Shown here piece after piece: positions 59,216 to 64,000 of a DNA stretch of 64,000 nt (position 1 is its first letter; each line of letters begins with the position of its first letter). Below the pieces are notes generated by a model. That model had not been told where the DNA came from. It searched no databases and worked only from the letters and a program-made list of their open reading frames with translations. The DNA comes from QHXN01 sp040509515 (GTDB lineage Bacteria > Acidobacteriota > Blastocatellia > Pyrinomonadales > Pyrinomonadaceae): positions 9,822-73,821 of the forward strand of contig JBEVKV010000166.1 of assembly GCA_040509515.1 (NCBI GenBank). Reading direction: 5' to 3'. Made by a program: the position numbers and the translations under genes.

Positions 59216-60697
59216 TCAGCGCAATGAAGCTTGACAATAACTGATGAGCGACTTGAGCGAACTGATGTAGTTCTCCGCTAGCGTCTCGATGGTAGAGCGA
59301 CTGTGTACATTCCTACTGTACCGCCATTCGACTACCAGTTCCTCCCCGTAGACGTTCGCGTTCACTTCGATGATAAGGTGACGGCGAGCGCGCGGGTTGC
59401 AACTCGGGCCTTTCGACTCCCTCGCCTGCACGATCAGGGCCGACCCAGACTGTTGCTGCGTCCACTTTTTCTCGAAGGCTTGTCCCTGAAAATTAAAGAA
59501 CACCTTCGCTTGAGGCAGGCTCTGTATCTTCTTCATAATCTCGGGGCCGCCCCAATGAGACCGTAGCGCATCGAAGGTGAGCCTGCCCTCCTTCATCCGA
59601 TGCACCTCTTCGCGCTGAATCTCTGCGTCGACAAGCGCTAAGGCCTCGCCCGGGCCGCTCGCTCCCTCAATATCGAGGACAAGGCGCGTTACCCCCGAAA
59701 TCCAACCGACTGTCCGCGACAGGTCGATGCCTTTGACAACCGGCTCGCGCCCGTGTACGGCGAGGTCGATGATATGCGCATGCACGCCACTCCAGCGGGC
59801 CAGAGTCTGCATCAGGGCGGTCAGCGTTACAGTCTTCGTGCTATAGAGCCTCGGCACCCCTCTGAAAAGCGCGTTGGTTTCTTCAACGCCCAGAGGTGCC
59901 CCGACAGTGTCGACCGATTCATCATTGTTCTCAGCGGGGTCGAACGGGTAATCGACGGGGATGTGGACTATCTTCTCCCACGGCAGCGAGAGCCAGTAGG
60001 CGCTGTCTTCAACGGGATTCCGCGTCTTCGCCCAGGCATGCCAGCGTTCCATAAACTCCTTGAAGGAGGTGGTTTTGGCCGGGAGCTTGATGGCTTCACC
60101 GGCGGCGAGTTGCCTGTATGCTGTGTGCAGGTCTTCGAGAAGTATCTGTAACGAGATGAAGTCACAGCCGAGGTGATGAATGACTACAAGGAGACGGCCG
60201 GGTCTGCCGGCCCCGAGTTCCAAGAAGACCACCCTGATGATCGGGCCTTCCGAGAGGTTGAGGCTTCCTTGATACTGCGCGGCGAATGATTCGATGGCTG
60301 CCGGTTGTTCGTGCTCGGGGAGGTGAGACAGGTCGTGGTAATGAAAGGGAATGGCATCGTCGTCCGGGGCTACGATGAGGGAGTGCCGGGGCGATCCCTG
60401 ACCGACGAAGCGTAGGCGGAGGGCGTCGTGATGAAGCAGCAAGTGACCGACCACCTGTTTGAGCAGGACAGGGTCAATGGGTTGCCGCACCTCCAGAAGC
60501 GTGGTGATGTTCCAGTGATGTTCGTCAATCATGTTCCCTTCAAAGAACCAATCATGGATGAAGGGAACCTCGCCGGTGACAACGCCTTGCTCGGGTGTCG
60601 AGACGGGTTGGTGCTTGCTGGCTTTCGAGAGGCGTAGAGTTAAGAGTTCGCGTTGTTCGGGCGATAGAGTTTCAAGGACTTTTGAGAGATTGTTCAT
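59216..60697 (-). CDS. free-standing epimerization/condensation-like domain protein
   Basis: 493 residues from start 60697 (AGAGG just upstream; the ATG at 60724 lacks a site). The N-terminus has an NRPS-style helix, LSPEQRELLTLRL, then VVTGEVPFIHDWFFEG, the opening of E domains. The HHxxxD motif is present (His174, His175, Asp179). DLSRTVGWISG and NFQGQ are E-domain marks. The E4 motif, normally EGHGRE with the catalytic Glu first, reads AVHGRE, so the proton-shuttling Glu is Ala313. No carrier or A domain accompanies it. Base composition is visibly less GC-rich than the main cluster. It may be a degenerate epimerase, a carrier-binding partner, or a release/condensation factor, acting in trans on this or another cluster. 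Confidence 0.85.
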   Translation of the reverse strand: MNNLSKVLETLSPEQRELLTLRLSKASKHQPVSTPEQGVVTGEVPFIHDWFFEGNMIDEHHWNITTLLEVRQPIDPVLLKQVVGHLLLHHDALRLRFVGQGSPRHSLIVAPDDDAIPFHYHDLSHLPEHEQPAAIESFAAQYQGSLNLSEGPIIRVVFLELGAGRPGRLLVVIHHLGCDFISLQILLEDLHTAYRQLAAGEAIKLPAKTTSFKEFMERWHAWAKTRNPVEDSAYWLSLPWEKIVHIPVDYPFDPAENNDESVDTVGAPLGVEETNALFRGVPRLYSTKTVTLTALMQTLARWSGVHAHIIDLAVHGREPVVKGIDLSRTVGWISGVTRLVLDIEGASGPGEALALVDAEIQREEVHRMKEGRLTFDALRSHWGGPEIMKKIQSLPQAKVFFNFQGQAFEKKWTQQQSGSALIVQARESKGPSCNPRARRHLIIEVNANVYGEELVVEWRYSRNVHSRSTIETLAENYISSLKSLISYCQASLR

Positions 60698-60854
60698 TAG
60701 ACCTCTGGCGAAAGTCAGATTCAAGCGCTACCGCGGGGTCGAACCCGATACATTTTAACGAATGGTCAAGCTCGTCTCCAAGCGGCTAACTTGTGCAATG
60801 ACAGTAGAAAGCCGGGTCGTTATCGGACGTATGGTCGTGAGGGAAATGTCGACA

Positions 60855-61904
60855 TTAACCGTCGCGCCCAAATCTTTCGATGATCCTGCGGCTGTGCTTG
60901 TCGCGCCTGACGGCGATGCGCTGGACGTAAGCTCTCGTCGTCGCCAGATTCTTATGCCCGAGCGCCTCCTGCGTCTCCGTCAGGCTGCCCGTCTCCTCCG
61001 AGACCACGCGCGCGAACGTGTGCCGCGTCTGGTGGATGTGTATCTTCCCGATGCCTACCTCTCGGGCGTAGCGCTTGAGGTTCTTGGCGAAGGCGTGCGA
61101 CGTGAGCGGTGCCCCCGGTGCGCCCGCCCGGTCGTGCCGCGTCCACAGGGGGCGACCCGACGAAAGCGCGTCTGTTCGCTCACACGAGTGCAGGTAATCG
61201 AGGAGCGCCTCGCGCACCAGCGGCTCCTCGACCGAACGCGCGACGTAGTCGCCTCCCTTCACCCTGCAACGGATGACCAGGTCGTCCTTACGCAGTTCCA
61301 CGTCCGAGCCGCGCAAGCCGATGACCTCCTGCCGGCGCATCCCCGTCGTTACGAACAGGAGCAGCAGCGCGTAGTCTCTTTTCCCGACCAAGTCGCCACC
61401 GGCGGCGCTCTCCCGTACCTGCGCCAGTAGCTTCGAGACCTGCCCGTCGTCAAGAGACTTAACGCTCTCGGTCTGGTAAGCCTTCGGCGCTTTGGGGCGG
61501 GCGAGCCGCACGGGGTTCTTCTCGACGAGCCCGGCGAGCTGAGGGTCGCGCATCGCCCACTCGTAGAAGGAGGAGAGGCGCGAGAGACGCGCGTAGACGG
61601 TCGCAGGCTTGAAGCCCCTCCCCTCCAGAGCCTCCCGCCACGCCTCAATGTCTCCGGGTCTAACCTCTCCGGGAAGCTTCCCGCAGTGGGAGAAGAAGTC
61701 GGCGGCAGCCTGTTGCTTGGCGCGCAGGAGGTCTCTGCGGCAGTGGCTCTCCACATCCGTCGTGGCCGTGGCCCACAGGTGGAGTGCGGTGCGTAAAGCG
61801 AACTCCTTCCCCTCACCGGCTAGGACTAGGGCTTCAGAGGGTTCAGACTTCCCTTCTCGTGGTTCTTCGGCGCTCATGACGGGGCATCGTATCATATTTC
61901 GCAT
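60855..61904 (-). CDS. tyrosine recombinase / phage-type integrase
   Basis: 349 residues from ATG 61904; ATG 61877 (MSAEEP) is equally possible since neither has a clear ribosome-binding site. The N-terminal part (about 35-125) is the SAM-like core-binding domain. The catalytic domain shows Arg190 (TTGMRRQEV), Lys216 (VKGGD), His291-x-x-Arg294 (HQTRHTFA), His317 (LGHKNL) and the nucleophile Tyr326. All six catalytic positions are kept, so it should be active. Such enzymes integrate or resolve mobile DNA. It is divergent from the HTH/parA genes to its right. No attachment-site repeats or tRNA gene were seen next to it. Confidence 0.93.
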   Translation of the reverse strand: MRNMIRCPVMSAEEPREGKSEPSEALVLAGEGKEFALRTALHLWATATTDVESHCRRDLLRAKQQAAADFFSHCGKLPGEVRPGDIEAWREALEGRGFKPATVYARLSRLSSFYEWAMRDPQLAGLVEKNPVRLARPKAPKAYQTESVKSLDDGQVSKLLAQVRESAAGGDLVGKRDYALLLLFVTTGMRRQEVIGLRGSDVELRKDDLVIRCRVKGGDYVARSVEEPLVREALLDYLHSCERTDALSSGRPLWTRHDRAGAPGAPLTSHAFAKNLKRYAREVGIGKIHIHQTRHTFARVVSEETGSLTETQEALGHKNLATTRAYVQRIAVRRDKHSRRIIERFGRDG

Positions 61905-62072
61905 GGTTACAGTTCAAGTGTTGTCTGGTGACCAGATGTTTTGAATCCTGCTATTACCGCCCTTCTGATGGCTAAATATCTTTATAATTCTTCTATCGTG
62001 AAACATCGTCTTCTCTAAAAGTCGTGATTTGAATAAACGTGCTGTTTAACGCTTGAAACATGAACCAAGCCG

Positions 62073-62107
62073 CATGAGCTATCCCATAGCCGGTCATGAG
62101 ATATGGG
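62073..62107. repeat. direct and inverted repeats, operator-like
   Basis: CATGAGCTAT (62073-62082) and CATGAGATAT (62095-62104) repeat 22 bp apart, about two helical turns. An overlapping inverted repeat CCCATA (62083-62088) and TATGGG (62102-62107) lies within. Located about 55 bp upstream of the -35 element, suitable for a regulator such as the adjacent HTH protein or ParA. Confidence 0.45.
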
Positions 62108-62159
62108 CAAAAACCTCCGGATTTGATGGCAAGAGACCCTGCCGGACAACGTAATTTCG

Positions 62160-62187
62160 TTGACAATTACTGATAAATCCGCATAAT
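62160..62187 (+). promoter_or_regulatory. sigma70-like promoter for HTH-parA operon
   Basis: Consensus TTGACA at 62160-62165 and CATAAT at 62182-62187, spacer 16 bp. The HTH gene starts about 34 nt after the predicted transcription start. Confidence 0.7.
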
Positions 62188-62227
62188 GCCGCAGGATGGC
62201 GCGCATATTATTCCACGTTGAGACATA

Positions 62228-62461
62228 ATGTCACTCAATAGACCAAGAAAAGAGCCTCAGATTCCCGCCGGTAAACTATCTTTACAGGGTGCGGCCGAGT
62301 TCCTCGGGGTGTCCCGCCACAAGGTGGCGCGTTTGGTGAAGAAGGGTACCATCAAGGGGGAGAGATTCGACCTCGACGAGCGGGTGGTGCTCTTCGACGT
62401 CGGCGACCTGAAACACCTGAAGGGGGGCGGGACGAATGGAAGCCGTCATCGCGGTCGCTAA
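62228..62461 (+). CDS. small excisionase/MerR-like helix-turn-helix protein
   Basis: 77 residues. The central block (about 15-50) LSLQGAAEFLGVSRHKVARL, followed by VKKGTIKG, is a typical DNA-binding winged HTH of the excisionase/MerR-like type. It overlaps the parA start by 26 nt, so the two are co-expressed from the promoter just upstream. Candidates for its role: autoregulator of the parA operon, centromere-binding partner of ParA, or recombination directionality factor for the neighbouring recombinase. Sequence alone does not decide. Confidence 0.82.
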   Translation: MSLNRPRKEPQIPAGKLSLQGAAEFLGVSRHKVARLVKKGTIKGERFDLDERVVLFDVGDLKHLKGGGTNGSRHRGR

Positions 62462-63263
62462 TCAGAAAGGCGGCGTGGGCAAGAGCGTAACCTCCGCCTC
62501 GCTCGCGGCCGAGTTGGCCCAGCGCGGGCATCAGACGCTCCTGATCGACGCCGACCCGCAGGCCAACGCCACTGCGCATTTCCTTCCCTATGAACAGGTT
62601 ACGGTCTCAATCGGCGACGTCATGGTGGAACTCGGCACCACCGAGACCGTCCCTTTCAAGGCGGCCATAGTAGAAACCGAGCTCGAACACCTAGACCTCG
62701 TCCCTTCCTCGATCAAGTTCTCCAACTTCGAGAAAGAGCCGTCAATCGCGATCAGCCGTCTGCGCACTCACGTGGACTCGCTCAAGGACGAGTACGAATT
62801 CGTAGTCATCGACACGCCCCCGACTCTAGGCCAGATATTGACGACATCACTGCTTGCCGCCACACACATGCTGATTCCCGTCTCGGCGCACCCGCTCGCC
62901 CAGGACGGCCTTCAGTACCTGATGCACACGTTCAAGCAGGTCTGCGGCCTGAACCCCCGCCTCAAACTCCTCGGGATCGTGTCGACCATGTTCGACACGA
63001 GGACTACGGTTTCGGCCGAATCTCATAAAATGCTCGTGGAGAAGTTCAGCGACGTGGTGTTCGACACCATGATTCACACTAACGTGAAGCTCGCCGAATC
63101 TCCGTCCTACAACCGCCCAGTCCAGCTCTACGCGCCTAATTCTCGCGCCGCGGTGCTCTACTCCGACCTGACGGACGAAATCCTTTCTCGCCTGAAGGAG
63201 ATGACGGGCTCGAAGAACATTCACCTGCTCAAGGACAAAGGCGGCGCCACAGCGGCCCGTTAG
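62436..63263 (+). CDS. parA: ParA-family partition ATPase
   Basis: 275 residues. The deviant Walker A motif KGGVGKS (Lys11-Ser17) with a signature lysine at its start, the switch region DADPQANAT and Walker B-like FVVIDTPPTLG identify a ParA/Soj-type ATPase that moves DNA by cycling on the nucleoid. The length fits the chromosomal/small type without an N-terminal HTH; the HTH is on the separate gene upstream. A purine-rich AAGGGGGG at about 62419-62426 precedes the ATG. The gene behind it starts 15 nt after its stop and may encode the partner protein. Confidence 0.92.
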   Translation: MEAVIAVANQKGGVGKSVTSASLAAELAQRGHQTLLIDADPQANATAHFLPYEQVTVSIGDVMVELGTTETVPFKAAIVETELEHLDLVPSSIKFSNFEKEPSIAISRLRTHVDSLKDEYEFVVIDTPPTLGQILTTSLLAATHMLIPVSAHPLAQDGLQYLMHTFKQVCGLNPRLKLLGIVSTMFDTRTTVSAESHKMLVEKFSDVVFDTMIHTNVKLAESPSYNRPVQLYAPNSRAAVLYSDLTDEILSRLKEMTGSKNIHLLKDKGGATAAR

Positions 63264-63277
63264 GAGACTCTCTCTAG

Positions 63278-64000
63278 GTGGCTAATTCCAAGCAAAAGCC
63301 TGTGCCCGAAGGGCCGAAGAGGAGTCCCGGCAAGTCTAAGTTCTCCATGCCCCGAAAAGAGGCCCCGCCCATCGACGGGAGCTATCTGGACAGGCTTTTC
63401 ACCGACTTCAAAAATCAGTCGCAAGAGGTTCAGGGTCAAGAATTTACTACCGACCCCGCGGGCTTACCCTCCGTTATTCAGCCCGAATCCACCTCGGCAT
63501 CGGCAGCGGTGAACCACCCTTCCGAGGCTGGTGCCGTCCAACCTGTTGCACCCGTCGTAGAGACCAGGGAAGCTGACCTCCGGGAACCCGCATCGCCCGA
63601 GCTAATTCCCTTCCCACAAATTGAACCGGCAGAGCCCCCAAAGGTAGCTCAAGAACTCACGGGAGTCCCCAGTTCTTTAAGCACTCCTTCGCGGCCGAGA
63701 GTGATTCCCAGAGCTGTTTCCCAGCAGGAAAAGCCGCGCGCACCTGTCTCTCAGGGTGTCATAGGCGACGACTCGCAATTGCTCGATAAATGGAAGAAAA
63801 AGCACCGCCTGAGCAAGGGAGAGTTCAAGGTTCTCAGAGTTATGCTCGATTTATGCCAACAAGACGGCGGTGACTCATGTTTCGTCAAAATCCCTCACCT
63901 GATGGAGGCCGCCGAACTCAAGGAGCGCCAGACACAGTTAGTTCTCAAGAGCCTCAGGGAGCTTGGTCTGATCGAAAAGATCGCCGACTACTCCAACGTC
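63278..64000 (+). CDS. partial protein with C-terminal winged-helix-like region, possible ParA partner
   Basis: The frame starting GTG 63278 stays open for 241 codons to the window end. Residues about 1-165 are low-complexity and Pro/Glu/Ser-rich, probably disordered. From about 175 the chain becomes ordered: DKWKKKHRLSKGEFKVLRVM, then a segment ending in RQTQLVLKSLRELGLIEKI, which reads as a winged-helix DNA-binding unit with a wing starting at the window edge. Position directly behind parA suggests a DNA-binding partition or replication protein. I see no ParB motif. AGG just before the start is a weak ribosome-binding site; an internal ATG near 63348 is a less likely start. Confidence 0.72.
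   Translation, partial: MANSKQKPVPEGPKRSPGKSKFSMPRKEAPPIDGSYLDRLFTDFKNQSQEVQGQEFTTDPAGLPSVIQPESTSASAAVNHPSEAGAVQPVAPVVETREADLREPASPELIPFPQIEPAEPPKVAQELTGVPSSLSTPSRPRVIPRAVSQQEKPRAPVSQGVIGDDSQLLDKWKKKHRLSKGEFKVLRVMLDLCQQDGGDSCFVKIPHLMEAAELKERQTQLVLKSLRELGLIEKIADYSNV

Larger units (their letters stand above)
61905..62227. other. AT-rich divergent intergenic region (323 bp)
   Basis: The longest gene-free stretch in the window and by far the most AT-rich. It separates the - strand recombinase from the + strand HTH-parA genes and holds a repeat pair, an inverted repeat and a strong promoter-like pair (listed separately). It could hold a replication or partition site, but no iteron array or DnaA-box cluster was evident by eye. 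Confidence 0.6.

Noticed and set aside
62015..62206. 63-codon open frame on the - strand in the divergent gap
   Set aside because: Overlaps the promoter of the HTH-parA operon, lacks a ribosome-binding site and resembles no family.

Overview
The window is dominated by one large nonribosomal peptide synthetase (NRPS) / polyketide hybrid locus. It runs from the left edge, where it is cut inside a synthetase gene, to about 58.3 kb, with every gene on the + strand. Composition is very GC-rich with strong codon-position bias. The signs point to a Gram-negative-type bacterium: exported M61 and S46 peptidases and a Kelch lipoprotein candidate. An Acidobacteriota-like host is my guess from gene content, not something the sequence proves.

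Layout. 1-10.7 kb: the C-terminal end of an NRPS (T-E), a SyrP-like oxygenase, and a C-A(Ser)-T-C-A(Gly)-T-C synthetase. 10.8-14.8 kb: two exported peptidase-family proteins, one with a mutated zinc motif. 14.9-25.2 kb: an NRPS that opens with half a C domain (A(Asn)-T-C-A-T), a free-standing C domain, a Kelch protein, a second SyrP-like oxygenase and a JmjC/cupin oxygenase. 25.2-33.1 kb: C-A-nMT-T-C-A-T. A short gap at 33.09-33.31 kb carries a hairpin, a tandem repeat and a promoter-like pair. 33.3-37.9 kb: a LarA-like racemase, SbnA and SbnB (L-2,3-diaminopropionate supply), an MbtH protein and a type II thioesterase. 37.9-58.3 kb: the lipo-initiation synthetase (FAAL-ACP-C-A(Ala)-T), C-A(Leu)-T-C-A-nMT-T, and a KS-degenerate AT-T-C-A(Glu)-T-E hybrid.

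Working model. FAAL activates a fatty acid and the first C domain joins it to Ala. Leu, an N-methylated diamino acid (probably Dap made by SbnA/SbnB) and D-Glu follow, with an odd KS module in between. The remaining synthetases add a D-residue, Ser (possibly dehydrated), Gly, Asn, an unassigned residue, a second N-methyl-diamino acid and another unassigned residue. Three iron-dependent oxygenases are available for tailoring. No synthetase in the window ends in a thioesterase domain. Substrates were read by eye from the binding-pocket residues and module order is inferred, so the product is a hypothesis. I do not recognise the cluster as a known one.

Beyond 58.4 kb the character changes. A small secreted protein, a free-standing epimerase-like domain with a lost catalytic residue and a tyrosine recombinase lie on the - strand in lower-GC DNA. 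A promoter-driven HTH gene, parA and a partial winged-helix-like gene follow on the + strand and look like the maintenance module of a plasmid or integrative element.
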